Below are positions 52,601 to 63,187 of a stretch of DNA of 64,000 nt, one piece after another. The translations under genes and the position numbers were made by a program. Numbering within the stretch: the stretch's first letter is position 1; every line of letters begins with the position of its first letter. Below the pieces are notes generated by a model. The model saw only the letters and a list, made by a program, of their open reading frames with translations, was not told where the DNA came from and searched no databases. Source of the DNA: Kofleriaceae bacterium (GTDB taxonomy: Bacteria > Myxococcota_A > Polyangia > Haliangiales > Haliangiaceae). The stretch is from contig JAGPCY010000026.1 of the NCBI GenBank assembly GCA_018057825.1, forward strand, positions 62,001 through 126,000, read 5' to 3'.

Positions 52601-52994
52601 CCTTGCTCGCGACCGCGACGCCCGGCGTCCACGTCGCCGGTGTCCGCTATCGCGCGTGGTGTCCGCCCCACGCCCGCCTGCCGCACCTCGGGGTCCACCA
52701 TCCGCTCACCTTCGCGTTGATCGATCGTTCGCGCGCGCGCGCGCTGGCCGCCGGCACCTACCACGTCTGGCATCCCGAGGGCCGGGCCTTCGCCGCCCCG
52801 CCCTTGACCCGGTTCGAGGCCACCGCGCGCCGGAGCCAGCGCTTCACCGTCGGCGCCGTGCCGCTGGCGCCGGCGCCGCTGGTCGCCGCGCCCGCCGATC
52901 CCGATCGTCGCGTCACCCTCGACCTGTGCCGGGTCGGCGGCGATCGCCCGCTGCCCCACCCCGGCGACTGGACCGGCCCCTACGGCGAGGCCCC

Positions 52995-52998
<4 letters not shown>
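49624..52998 (+). CDS. Transglutaminase-DUF2126 fusion protein
   Basis: This is a 1124-residue protein. Residues 1-280 form a transglutaminase-like module beginning [17 protein letters not shown], with catalytic Cys in [18 protein letters not shown], His in [15 protein letters not shown] and Asp in GLDATSG. The remaining 840 residues match DUF2126, starting at [15 protein letters not shown] and including [20 protein letters not shown] and [16 protein letters not shown]. This fusion is known beside circularly permuted ATP-grasp and alpha-E genes, where it is thought to act in peptide or amide-bond metabolism. The TGA overlaps the ATP-grasp ATG. ATG 49624 is set by the start of the domain. Confidence 0.92.
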
Positions 52999-54454
<1,456 letters not shown>

Positions 54455-54458
<4 letters not shown>

Positions 54459-55414
54459 TCTCCCGGGTCGCCGATCACGGGTTCTGGTTGGGCCGCTACG
54501 TCGAGCGCGCCGAGTCGACCGCGCGCCTCCTGGCCACGACCCGCTCGCTGGCGCTCGACGCCGAGCTCGAGCCGGCGGCGTGCTGGCGCCCGGTCGTGGT
54601 GGTGGCCGGCGAGGAGCAGAGCTACGCCGCGCGGATCGCGGGCGACGTCGCGGCCTGGGGCGACGGCGATCGAGTCGAGGCCTTCCTGGCCCTCGATCCG
54701 GTCGTGCCGGCCTCGATCGCGTGCTCGGTCGCGGCCGCCCGCGACAACGCCCGCTCGATCCGCGAGGTGGTGTCGCTCGACGCCTGGGAGTCGGTGAACG
54801 AGCTGTACCTGTGGCTGGGCAGCGACGCCGCCCGCGCCGAGTTCGCCGACCGCCGCGACGGCTTCTACCGCCAGGTCCGCAACAGCACCCAGCTCACGCT
54901 GGGCCTCATGCGCTCGACCATGCTGCACGACGAGCCGCTCGACTTCATCTGGCTCGGCGTGATGCTCGAGCGGGTGAGCCAGACCGCGCGCATCCTCGAC
55001 GTCCAGCACCACGCCTTCAGCTCGGTCAGCAACCGTCACGAGGTGGTCGAGACCTCGCTGTGGCTGTCGCTCCTGCGCTCGCTGTCGGGCTTCGAGCCGT
55101 TCATGAAGCAGTGCCAGGGTAAGGTCGACGCGGTCGCGGTCGCCGACTTTCTGATCCGCGAGGCTCGGTTCCCGCGCGCGATCGCCTACTGCGTCCACGC
55201 CGCCTACCAGCGCCTGGCCGCGATCCGGCCGCCCGAGGCCGACGATCTTCCGGGTGGCACGACCCTGGCGCGGCTGCGCGCCCTCGACGAGCTGATCGCC
55301 AGCCGGCCCGGCGGGCTCCGCGGCGACGCGGTCCACGACCTCCTGACCCTGGTGGTCGACGAGATCCACGCGGTGTGCGACTCCCTCGGCAAGGAGCTGC
55401 TCGGCCATGGCTGA
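54455..55414 (+). CDS. Alpha-E domain protein
   Basis: The 319-residue all-helical protein matches the alpha-E family: [26 protein letters not shown] at the start, [22 protein letters not shown] in the middle, and [21 protein letters not shown] later. Alpha-E proteins occur almost only with permuted ATP-grasp and transglutaminase-like partners and may bind or present the substrate. A strong ribosome site (GGAGG, six bases ahead) accompanies ATG 54455, which also overlaps the ATP-grasp stop. Its end overlaps the hydrolase gene by eight bases. Confidence 0.94.
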
Positions 55415-57404
55415 TCGACGCGCGTCCCTGTTCGTGATCGCGCTGGCCCTGGCGGCCTGCGCCGACGATCGCACCGGCTGGCCGTCCGCTCCCTACCCGC
55501 GCCTGGCCGATCCCGCGCCCGCGGTCCCCCGCGCGTCGGCCCCAGCGCCGGCCCCGGCCACCGCGCCCCCCAGCGATGCGCGCGCTGACTTCATCCGCAC
55601 GCACTACCGCAAGCACGAGTACCGCGTGCCGATGCGCGACGGGGTCCACCTGTTCACCCAGGTGTTCATCCCCAACGACGCCACCGCCGCCAAGCGCTAT
55701 CCGCTCCTGCTCCATCGCACGCCGTACCGCCTCGCGCCCTACGGCGCCGCGCGCTACCCGGCGACCCTGGCGCCGGCCGTCGACCTCGAGCGCGCCGGCT
55801 ACATCTTCGTCCGCCAGGACGTCCGCGGCACCGGGATGTCCGAGGGCCAGTTCGTCGACATGCGGCCCCACGTCGCCGACAAGACCGGGACCCAGACCGA
55901 CGAGTCGTCCGACGCCTACGACACGATCGCCTGGCTCCTGGCCCACGTCCCCGAGCACAACGGCAAGGCCGGCATCTGGGGCATCTCGTACCCCGGCTTC
56001 TACGCCGCGGCCGCCGCGATCGACGCCCACCCGGCGCTGGTCGCGGTGTCGCCGCAAGCGCCGTGTCTCGACTGGTGGATCGGCGATGACATGCATCGCC
56101 ACGGCGCCTTCGCGCTGCAGGAGGCCTTCACGTTCTTCGCTCGGTTCGGCCGCCCCCGCCCGGCCCCGACCGCCGTCGAGGGCGCCGCCGCCTGGCCCGA
56201 GGTGCCGTGGGGCGACGGCGATCCCTACCGATTCTTCCTCAACCTGCCGCCGCTGGCCGACCTCGACGCCCGCCACTTCGGCGCCGAGGTGCCGGTGTGG
56301 CGGGACTTCGCGGCTCACCCGGACTACGACGAGTTCTGGCGGTCGCGCAACCACGCCCGCTTCCTCACCGGGGTCCGCCCGGCGGTGCTCACCGTCGGCG
56401 GCTTCTACGACGCCGAGAACGCCTACGGCGCGGTCAACACCTACCGCGCGATCGAGACCGGTCGACCGCGCGGGGCCAACGCGGTGCTGCTCGGCCCGTG
56501 GCGCCACCACGGCTGGGACCGCGGCCCGAGCGCGACCCTGGGCGACGCCGACTTCGGCTTCGACACCTCGACGATCTTCCCGCCGATGATCACCAGCTTC
56601 TTCGAGCATCACCTGAAGGGCGGGCCCGATCCCGGCCTGGCCGAGGCCACGGTGTTCGAGTCGGGGGCCAACCGCTGGCGGCGGTTCCCGAGCTGGCCGC
56701 CCCCGGGCGCGCGGCCGATGAGCCTGCACCTGGGGCCGGGCGGCACGCTCAGCCTGACCCCGCCGACCGCCACCGGCACCGCCGACGAGTACCTCGCCGA
56801 TCCGGCGCGGCCGGTGCCGTACACCAGCCACCTCACGCTCGACTGGATGACCGAGGGCTACATGGCCGAGGACCAGCGGCCCTTCGCCCGCCGCCCCGAT
56901 GTGCTGGTGTTCCAGACCGAACCGCTCGAGCGCGATCTGACCCTGGCCGGCCCGCTGACCGCCGCGCTGTCGGTGTCGACCACTGCGACCGACGCCGACT
57001 TCATCGTCAAGCTGATCGACGTCGCCCCCGACGTCCTCCCCGGCCACACCGCCGGCGCCCCCGGCGCCGACGCCGGCCAAGCGCTCCTGGTCCGCGGCGA
57101 GCCGCTGCGCGGCCGCTACCGCGACGACCCGGCGCGACCGGTGCCCTTCGTCCCCGGCCAGGTGACGCCGCTCCGCTTCACCATGACCGACGTGTTCCAC
57201 ACCTTCGGCCGCGGTCACCGCGTGATGATCCAGATCCAGTCGTCGTGGTTCCCGTACCTCGACCGCAACCCGCAGACCTTCGTGCCCAACATCTTCGCCG
57301 CCAAGCCGGCCGACTACGTGAAGGCCACCCACCGGATCCACCACGGCCAGGACGCGCCGTCGCGCCTCGAGGTGATGGTGCTGCCAGCGGCCGACGAGGA
57401 GTAG
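55407..57404 (+). CDS. CocE/NonD family hydrolase, lipoprotein
   Basis: This 665-residue exported alpha/beta hydrolase has a lipoprotein signal (ALAAC, Cys at residue 18) and a long Ala/Pro linker. The catalytic domain has YRVPMRDGVHLFTQVFIP, the nucleophile elbow GIWGISYPGFYA (GxSYxG), and the His in LLGPWRHHGWDR. A jelly-roll C-terminal domain (PLTAALSVSTTATDADFIVKLIDV, then GHRVMIQIQSSWFPYLDRNP) completes the X-Pro dipeptidyl-peptidase/alpha-amino-acid ester hydrolase layout. It would cleave an acyl, ester or amide bond outside the cytoplasm. Overlap with the alpha-E gene links it to the amide-ligase locus. Confidence 0.92.
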   Translation: MADRRASLFVIALALAACADDRTGWPSAPYPRLADPAPAVPRASAPAPAPATAPPSDARADFIRTHYRKHEYRVPMRDGVHLFTQVFIPNDATAAKRYPLLLHRTPYRLAPYGAARYPATLAPAVDLERAGYIFVRQDVRGTGMSEGQFVDMRPHVADKTGTQTDESSDAYDTIAWLLAHVPEHNGKAGIWGISYPGFYAAAAAIDAHPALVAVSPQAPCLDWWIGDDMHRHGAFALQEAFTFFARFGRPRPAPTAVEGAAAWPEVPWGDGDPYRFFLNLPPLADLDARHFGAEVPVWRDFAAHPDYDEFWRSRNHARFLTGVRPAVLTVGGFYDAENAYGAVNTYRAIETGRPRGANAVLLGPWRHHGWDRGPSATLGDADFGFDTSTIFPPMITSFFEHHLKGGPDPGLAEATVFESGANRWRRFPSWPPPGARPMSLHLGPGGTLSLTPPTATGTADEYLADPARPVPYTSHLTLDWMTEGYMAEDQRPFARRPDVLVFQTEPLERDLTLAGPLTAALSVSTTATDADFIVKLIDVAPDVLPGHTAGAPGADAGQALLVRGEPLRGRYRDDPARPVPFVPGQVTPLRFTMTDVFHTFGRGHRVMIQIQSSWFPYLDRNPQTFVPNIFAAKPADYVKATHRIHHGQDAPSRLEVMVLPAADEE

Positions 57405-57477
57405 GTCGACGCGCGCGACGCGATCTCGCGGCCCGCGGACCACGCGACCGCGCGTCGGGATCGCGTAGAGTGCGACC

Positions 57478-59259
57478 GTGCCCAACCTCCTCGCGATGTC
57501 GTTCGAGGGCGAACTGGCGCCGTCGTTCGATCTGCGGTGCCTGGCCCCGGGCCGCACCCTGCCCGACGGCTGGGGCCTCGGCTACTACCCGGGCGGCGAG
57601 CCGTCGGCGGTCGTGCTCAAGGAGCCGGCCCCGCCCCAGGGCTCGATCCGCAGCCAGCTCGCCAAGGCCTGGGAGCACCTCGAGGCCTCGCTCTTGGTCT
57701 TGCACATCCGCGCCGCGACCTGGGGTGCGATCACCGACGCCAACACCCAGCCGTTCTGCCGGAGCTGGGGCCGCCGCGACTGGTTGTTCTGCCACTCGGG
57801 CAGCCTGACCCAGCGCCCCCCGGCCGACCGCGGGCTGTTCGAGCCGGTCGGCTCGACCGACACCGAGCAGCTCTTCTGCAACCTGCTCGGGCGGTTCGCC
57901 GAGCGCGGCTGGAAGAGCCTGGCCGAGGTCGACCTACCTCAGCTCCGCGACTGGCTCGACGTCCTCGACGACGACGGCGGGCTGACGGTGGCGATCAGCG
58001 ACGGTCGCGATCTGGTGGTCTACGCCGATCGCGACGCCGACGGCGTCCTGCACCTGGGCGCGATCGCGCCGCCCTACGAGCGGGCCGCGATCGGCGACGA
58101 TGATCTGGTCCTCGACCTGGGCGCCCGCGGCACCAAGAGCCGGAAGGGCGTGATCGTCTCGTCGACCCCGCTGGCCGCGATCGACGACGGCGGGCCCGGG
58201 GCGCTGGCCAAGGTCACCTGGACCCAGATCCCGCCCGGCGCCCTGGTCGCGATCCGCCAGGGCGCGGTGGTGGCGCAGCACGATCCGCCCACCGCGATCG
58301 GCCCACGGGCGTCGCTGGTGACCCCGGCGATCGCGGCCCGGTCCCGCGCCACCCGGGCCCACGTCGCGCCCCGCACCTACCGGGTCCGGCACCGCACGAC
58401 CTACCGCTACGCCAAGCCGATCGAGCGCTCGACCCACCTCCTGCGCCTGGTGCCACGCCACGATCGTTACCAGCAGCTCCTCGAGCACGAGATCGCGATC
58501 TCGGTGCCCGGGCAATCGGTCGACTTCGACGACGTGTTCGACAACCGCGTCCGCCGCCTGCACCTCGACACGCCGTGGACTGAGCTGACGATCGAGGCGA
58601 TCAGCACGGTGCGGGTGGCTGACGTCGAGCCCCTCGGCTTCCGCGCGCTCAAGGCCCGCTCGACGATCCCGCTGGTGTGGATGCCGTGGCAGCGCCAGAC
58701 CATGGCGCCGTACCTCCTGCCCCCCGAGCTGCCGGAGTCGCAGCTCGACGAGCTCACCGAATACGCGATGAGCTTCGTCAAGCGCAACGACTTCGATCTG
58801 CTCGACACGCTCCTCGACGTCAACGCGACGATCTTCAAGGAGTACGCCTACCGCCAGGGCTCGACCACGGTCTTCACCACGCCGTTCGAGGTCTACGCCA
58901 ACCGCCGCGGCGTGTGCCAGGACTTCACCAACCTGTTCATCTGCCTGGCCCGCCTGCTCGGCGTGCCGGCGCGTTACGTGTGCGGCTACGTCTACTGCGG
59001 CCCACGCGCGACCTCGGAGGCAGCGCGCGCCAACGCGGTGCAGAGCGAGGCGTCCCACGCCTGGGTCCAGCTCTACCTGCCCGAGGTCGGCTGGAAGGGC
59101 TTCGATCCGACCAACGGCATCCTGACCCAGACCGAGCACGTCCGGGTCGCGGTCGGTCGCAACTACCTCGACGCCACCCCGACCGCCGGCACGATCTACG
59201 TCGGCGGCGGGCCCGAGACCCTCGAGGTCGACGTCCGCGTCGACGATCTCGAGCCGTGA
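57478..59259 (+). CDS. Pseudo class II amidotransferase fused to transglutaminase
   Basis: The protein is 593 residues. Residues 1-270 align with YafJ-type class II glutamine amidotransferases (LLAMSFEGELAPSFDL, LPDGWGLGYYPGGE, LLVLHIRAATWG, NTQPFCRSWGRRDWLFCHSGSLT, GSTDTEQLFCNLL). The catalytic Cys expected right after the initiator Met is Pro (M-P-N-L-L), and the oxyanion HNG is HSG, so it is probably inactive. Residues about 295-593 are a transglutaminase with Cys in NRRGVCQDFTNLFICLARLLG, His in SEASHAWVQLYLPEVGW and Asp in FDPTNG. The GTG at 57478 gives this N-terminus. The following methyltransferase-like gene overlaps by GTGA. Confidence 0.88.
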   Translation: MPNLLAMSFEGELAPSFDLRCLAPGRTLPDGWGLGYYPGGEPSAVVLKEPAPPQGSIRSQLAKAWEHLEASLLVLHIRAATWGAITDANTQPFCRSWGRRDWLFCHSGSLTQRPPADRGLFEPVGSTDTEQLFCNLLGRFAERGWKSLAEVDLPQLRDWLDVLDDDGGLTVAISDGRDLVVYADRDADGVLHLGAIAPPYERAAIGDDDLVLDLGARGTKSRKGVIVSSTPLAAIDDGGPGALAKVTWTQIPPGALVAIRQGAVVAQHDPPTAIGPRASLVTPAIAARSRATRAHVAPRTYRVRHRTTYRYAKPIERSTHLLRLVPRHDRYQQLLEHEIAISVPGQSVDFDDVFDNRVRRLHLDTPWTELTIEAISTVRVADVEPLGFRALKARSTIPLVWMPWQRQTMAPYLLPPELPESQLDELTEYAMSFVKRNDFDLLDTLLDVNATIFKEYAYRQGSTTVFTTPFEVYANRRGVCQDFTNLFICLARLLGVPARYVCGYVYCGPRATSEAARANAVQSEASHAWVQLYLPEVGWKGFDPTNGILTQTEHVRVAVGRNYLDATPTAGTIYVGGGPETLEVDVRVDDLEP

Positions 59260-59909
59260 CCACGCGCACCGTCCACTGCGGCGACGGCGTCGCCTTCCTG
59301 GACCAGCCGCTGCCGCCGGGCTCGGCGATCGTCACCTCGCTGCCCGATCACTCCGAGCTGCCGCGCCTGGGCGTCGACGGCTGGCGGACCTGGTTCATCG
59401 GCACCGCCGCCGCGGCGTGCCGGGCGGTGGCCGACGACGACGTCGCGATCTTCTTCCAGACCGACGTGAAGCACGACGGCCGATGGATCGACAAGGGCTA
59501 CCTGATCATGCGCGGCGTCGAGGACGCCGGCAGCGCGCTCCTGTGGCATCGGATCGTGTGTCGGGCGCCGGCTGGTACCACGACGTTTGGCCGCCCGGCC
59601 TACGCTCACCTCCTGTGCGCGTCGCGCCGCCTGCGCCTGGCCCCCGGGCAGTCGGCGCCCGACGTCCTGCCCACGCTCGGCGCCATGCCGTGGCCCCGGG
59701 CCATGGGCACCGCCGCCTGTGACGCGGTCGTCGCGTTCCTGCGCGCCCACACGAGCTGCCACACCGTCGTCGATCCGTTCTGCGGCGTCGGCACCATGTT
59801 GGCGATCGCCAACGCCGCCGGGCTCGACGCGATCGGCGTCGAGCTGTCGCCCAAGCGCGCGGCCCGGGCCCGGACCTTGACCGACGCCGAGTGCCGGGCC
59901 CGACGCTGA
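59256..59909 (+). CDS. SAM-dependent methyltransferase-like protein
   Basis: The 217-residue protein starts at GTG 59256, overlapping the upstream stop. The C-terminal part has a Rossmann motif of DNA/RNA-methylase type, VVDPFCGVGTMLAIANAAGLDAIGVELSPKRAARAR. An N-terminal VTSLPDHSEL sits where N4/N6 methylases have a DPPY motif, so the catalytic motif is altered. WIDKGYLIMRGVEDAGSALLWHRIVC lies between. This order (DPPY-like before the SAM site) matches permuted aminomethylases. Its role in the transglutaminase locus is unclear. Confidence 0.8.
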   Translation: MTTRTVHCGDGVAFLDQPLPPGSAIVTSLPDHSELPRLGVDGWRTWFIGTAAAACRAVADDDVAIFFQTDVKHDGRWIDKGYLIMRGVEDAGSALLWHRIVCRAPAGTTTFGRPAYAHLLCASRRLRLAPGQSAPDVLPTLGAMPWPRAMGTAACDAVVAFLRAHTSCHTVVDPFCGVGTMLAIANAAGLDAIGVELSPKRAARARTLTDAECRARR

Positions 59910-59933
59910 CCGCGGCGGTGCTACAACCGCGCC

Positions 59934-60536
59934 ATGAAGCTCTACTACTCTCCTGGTACCTGCGCGCTGGCGGTGCACATCTGTCTGCGCGAGGCCGGCG
60001 CCGAGTTCACCCTCGAGCGGGTCAAGCGCGACAAGTCCTTGGTCTCGGGCGGCAGCTACCTGGCGATCCAGCCCCTCGGCTACGTCCCCGCCCTCAGCCT
60101 GGCCGACGGCACGCTGCTCACCGAGGTCACCGCGATCCTCGGCTGGCTGGCCGACGCCTACCCCGACGCCCACCTCGCGCCCACCGCCGGCACCCTGGCC
60201 CGGGCGCAGTTCGCGAGCACGCTGGGCTTCATCGCCACCGAGGTCCACGCCCGGTTCTCGCCGCTGTTCGGCGGCTTCGCCGAGGACGTGAAGGCCAGCT
60301 TTCGCGAGCGCCTGAACGGCCGCATCGCCCACCTCGCGCCCCGCCTCGCCCACGGCCACGTCTTCGGCGATCACTTCACCGCCGCCGACGCGTATCTCTT
60401 CACCGTGCTGTCCTGGGCCCGCCTCGTCGCCGTCGAGCTGCCCCCCGAGGCCACCGCCTACCTCGACCAGCTCCGCACCCGCCCCACCATCATCGCCGCC
60501 ATGACCGCCGAGGGCCTCATCAAGCCCGCCGCCTGA
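59934..60536 (+). CDS. Glutathione S-transferase
   Basis: The 200-residue protein matches bacterial beta-class GSTs. The N-terminal thioredoxin fold begins MKLYYSPGTCALAVHICLREAG with the Cys-10 region typical of that class. The cis-Pro loop is GYVPALSLADGTLLTEVTAILGWLAD. The helical C-terminal domain includes HVFGDHFTAADAYLFTVLSWARL. It would conjugate glutathione to electrophiles or act in redox exchange in the cytoplasm. It follows the methyltransferase-like gene after 24 bases, so it may be part of that transcription unit but has no evident functional link. Confidence 0.94.
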   Translation: MKLYYSPGTCALAVHICLREAGAEFTLERVKRDKSLVSGGSYLAIQPLGYVPALSLADGTLLTEVTAILGWLADAYPDAHLAPTAGTLARAQFASTLGFIATEVHARFSPLFGGFAEDVKASFRERLNGRIAHLAPRLAHGHVFGDHFTAADAYLFTVLSWARLVAVELPPEATAYLDQLRTRPTIIAAMTAEGLIKPAA

Positions 60537-60540
60537 CCTC

Positions 60541-60663
60541 CACCTCGGGGTCGGGTTCGGGGTCGGGTTCGGGGTCGGACTCGGACTCGGACTCGGTCTC
60601 GGACTCGGTCTCGGCCTCGGCCTCGGTCTCGGCCTCCGACTCGGTCTCGGCCTCCGCCTCGAT
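60541..60663. repeat. Hexamer array (CTCGGN)n with GTCGGG variants
   Basis: It begins five bases after the GST stop with GGGGTCGGGTTC-type units, then CTCGGA, CTCGGT and CTCGGC hexamers. It lies in the gap before the convergent P-domain-like lipoprotein gene. The remainder of the gap (60664-60799) holds a GGCTCA repeat and one copy of the repeat found at 61817-62155. Confidence 0.9.
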
Positions 60664-60799
60664 CCCGTCGACCGGCCTCAGGGCTCAGGGCTCACAACCC
60701 ACGCCCCGGGGTTCCGGACACCCGCCCGGTAGAGACCACCACCCTCGCGCGCCACGCACCGGGTTCAGGGATCAACCGGGTGCAGAGATCGAAACGCGA

Positions 60800-61624
60800 T
60801 CACCCCGGCCAGTTCGCGCAGTCCGGCACCAGGTTCGGGTCGAACTTGACCTGCCAGTTGAAGATGAAGCCGTTGTCGATCGACCAGCGGTCCTCGACGC
60901 GCAGCTTCCACTCGCCATTGAGCGGGCAGCCCACGAAGGCGTCCCACGACTGCGACGCCTGGTAGTCACCCGCCGGCAGGGTCGAGACCGGGTTGGCGTT
61001 GGCGTACGGGATCCACGGCAGGTTGGCCGCGCCCGGGACCCAGCAGTAGTCGTACCCGACGCCGGGGACCGGCGCGCCGAACTCGTCATCGTCGTTGGGC
61101 TGGCCGAGGAACACCTCCCCGCCGTTACGCCCCTCGAACTGCGACATCATCACCCGCGTCCCGTTCGGGCACTGCGCGTAGATGATGATGTCGCGCATCC
61201 ACGAGTGCTCGATGTTGAGGCAGATGCCGAGGATGCCGTTACCACTGGTCAACGTCTGGCCGGGGTTGAAGCCAGTGATGTTGATCGGGTTCTCGTAGCC
61301 CGGGCACGGGACGCTCAGGTCCTCGCTGCAGTCGTTGTCCGGCAGCGCGAGCGTGCCGCCGATCTGGGCCTGACCGCAGTTGGCGTTGTTGCAGGCGTCC
61401 GAACAGTCGGCGTCATCGCAGTCGGCGATGCCGTCGCAGTCGTCGTCGAGCGTGTTGCCGCAGACCTCGGGCACTGGGTTAGCGCACAGCGCGCTGTCCA
61501 CCGCCGCATCGACGCGGACGTCATCGTCATCGTCGTCATCCGCCCCGCCACCGGACGGCGCACTACACCCGGCCAGGATCAACATCGACGCAGACAGGAC
61601 CTTGGCGAGACGGCTTCGCTTCAC
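60800..61624 (-). CDS. Lipoprotein with DDDCDG motif and P-domain-like C-terminus
   Basis: The 274-residue protein has a lipoprotein signal (LAGC, Cys at residue 20), a GGG linker and a run of seven Asp. The segment CGNTLDDDCDGIADCDDADC is the putative metal-binding motif of myxobacterial surface proteins. The C-terminal 170 residues resemble a proprotein convertase P-domain: LNIEHSWMRDIIIYAQCPNGTRVMMSQFEG near the front and LNGEWKLRVEDRWSIDNGFIFNWQVKF at the end. There is no protease domain. GTG at 61624 has GAGG five bases ahead. It is about 80 % identical by eye to its tandem paralog. It is probably a cell-surface protein. Confidence 0.85.
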   Translation of the reverse strand: MKRSRLAKVLSASMLILAGCSAPSGGGADDDDDDDVRVDAAVDSALCANPVPEVCGNTLDDDCDGIADCDDADCSDACNNANCGQAQIGGTLALPDNDCSEDLSVPCPGYENPINITGFNPGQTLTSGNGILGICLNIEHSWMRDIIIYAQCPNGTRVMMSQFEGRNGGEVFLGQPNDDDEFGAPVPGVGYDYCWVPGAANLPWIPYANANPVSTLPAGDYQASQSWDAFVGCPLNGEWKLRVEDRWSIDNGFIFNWQVKFDPNLVPDCANWPG

Positions 61625-62155
61625 GGGGACCTCGACGGGGCTAGAGAAGCGGCGAACCTACCACCACCGCCCCACCCTCCGCAGCCATTTCCGCCCCCGC
61701 CCCGTGGTCGACGCAGCGCGCAACGCCCCCCACCCTCGCGCCCTCCGAGACCACCCTCGCGCCCCCGAGTCCCGCGCTCCGCGCTCAGGGCTCAGGGCTC
61801 AGGGCTCGCAACGCACGGGGTTCCGGACACCCGCCCGGCAGAGACCACCACCCTCGCGCTCCGGGTGCAGAGATCAACACGCCTCGCGCTCCACGCACCG
61901 GGTTCAGGGATCAAGACCCGAACGCACGGGGTTCCGGACACCCGCCCGGCAGAGACCACCACCCTCGCGCTCGACGCACCGGGTTCAGGGATCGAAACGC
62001 CACGGGGTTCCGGACACCCGCCCGGCAGAAACCGCCACCCTCGCGCTCTACGCACCGGGTTCAGGGATCAGAACGCCACGGGGTTCCGGACACCCGCCCG
62101 GCAGAGACCACCACCCTCGCGCGCCACGCACCGGGTGCAGAGATCAAACGCGCAA
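61625..62155. repeat. 76-bp direct repeats between paralogous lipoprotein genes
   Basis: The core GGGGTTCCGGACACCCGCCC occurs at 61817, 61928, 62004 and 62080, and once more at 60708 beyond the other paralog. The last three copies are spaced exactly 76 bases and are near identical over the whole unit, so this is a minisatellite and not a repeat-spacer array. A short GGCTCAG triplication lies at about 61785-61806. Positions 61625-61780 are non-coding with no recognisable signal beyond the ribosome site of the upstream gene. No gene is supported in the region. Confidence 0.88.
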
Positions 62156-62986
62156 TCAACCGGGCCAGTTCGCGCAGTCCGGGACCAGGTTCGGATCGAA
62201 CTTGACCTGCCAGTTGAAGATGAAGCCGTTGTCGATCGCCCAGCGGTCCTCGACGCGCAGCTTCCACTCGCCGTTGAGCGGGCAGCCGACGAAGGCGCTC
62301 CACGGCTGCGAGGCCTGGTAGTCACCCGACGGCAGGGTGCCGACGTTCGTCATGTTGGCGTAGGGGATCCACGGCAGGTTGGTCGCGGTCGGGGCCCAGC
62401 AGTAGTCGTAGCCCACGCCCGGGGTCGGGTTGGTGCCGTCGGAGTCGTTGGGCTCGCCGAGGAAGACCTGGCCACCCGTGCGACCCTCAAACTGCGACAT
62501 CATCACCCGGGTGCCGTTCGGGCACTGGGCGTAGATGATGATGTCGCGCATCCACGAGTGCTCGATGTTGAGGCAGATGCCGAGGATGCCGTTGGCGTCG
62601 TTCAACGTCTGGCCGGGGTTGAAGCCGGTGATGTTGATCGGGTTCTCGTAGCCCGGGCACGGGACGCTCAGGTCCTCGCTGCAGTTGTTGTCCGGCAGCG
62701 CCAGCGTGCCGCCGACCTGGGCCTGGCCGCAGTTGGCGTTGTTGCAGGCGTCCGAGCAGTCGGCGTCGTCGCAGTCGGCGATGCCGTCGCAGTCGTCGTC
62801 GATCGTGTTGCCGCAGACCTCGGGCACCGGGTTGGCGCAGCCCGCGGTGTCCACCGCGGCGTCCACAGCGGGGGTGTCGTCATCGTCGTCGTCGTCCGCC
62901 CCACCTCCAGACGGGCCACTGCACGCCGCCAGGACCAACATCGACGCGGAGAACAGCTTGGCGAACTCGAGACGGCTTCGCTTCAC
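62156..62986 (-). CDS. Tandem paralog: P-domain-like lipoprotein
   Basis: The 276-residue protein is a near copy of the one at 60800-61624. It has a lipoprotein signal (LAAC, Cys at residue 22), the seven-Asp run, the DDDCDG metal-binding segment and the P-domain-like C-terminus ending FNWQVKFDPNLVPDCANWPG. Differences cluster in the linker after the Asp run and around residues 190-220. The start is GTG at 62986, with GAGG five bases ahead. The duplication includes the 3' flank, since each gene ends beside the same direct repeat. A surface or secreted role is likely; the partner is unknown. Confidence 0.85.
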   Translation of the reverse strand: MKRSRLEFAKLFSASMLVLAACSGPSGGGADDDDDDDTPAVDAAVDTAGCANPVPEVCGNTIDDDCDGIADCDDADCSDACNNANCGQAQVGGTLALPDNNCSEDLSVPCPGYENPINITGFNPGQTLNDANGILGICLNIEHSWMRDIIIYAQCPNGTRVMMSQFEGRTGGQVFLGEPNDSDGTNPTPGVGYDYCWAPTATNLPWIPYANMTNVGTLPSGDYQASQPWSAFVGCPLNGEWKLRVEDRWAIDNGFIFNWQVKFDPNLVPDCANWPG

Positions 62987-63187
62987 GTGAACCTCGGTAG
63001 GGGCAAGAGAAGACGCGAGCGTATACACATTGGTGGCGCTTCGCCTACACCTTTTTGTCACCGAGTGGCGGGTCGGATCCCTCCGGCGCTCGCGCGACCG
63101 CGTCGATCGGCTCCCGGCTGGTGTGACGCCATACACAGCCCCGGCCGTCTCGACGGGGCGGCCGGTTTGGATACGATACGGCCAGGC

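Noticed and set aside
61817-62155. Regular 76-bp spacing suggesting a CRISPR array.
   Set aside because: The whole 76-bp unit is conserved, with no unique spacers, and there are no cas genes.
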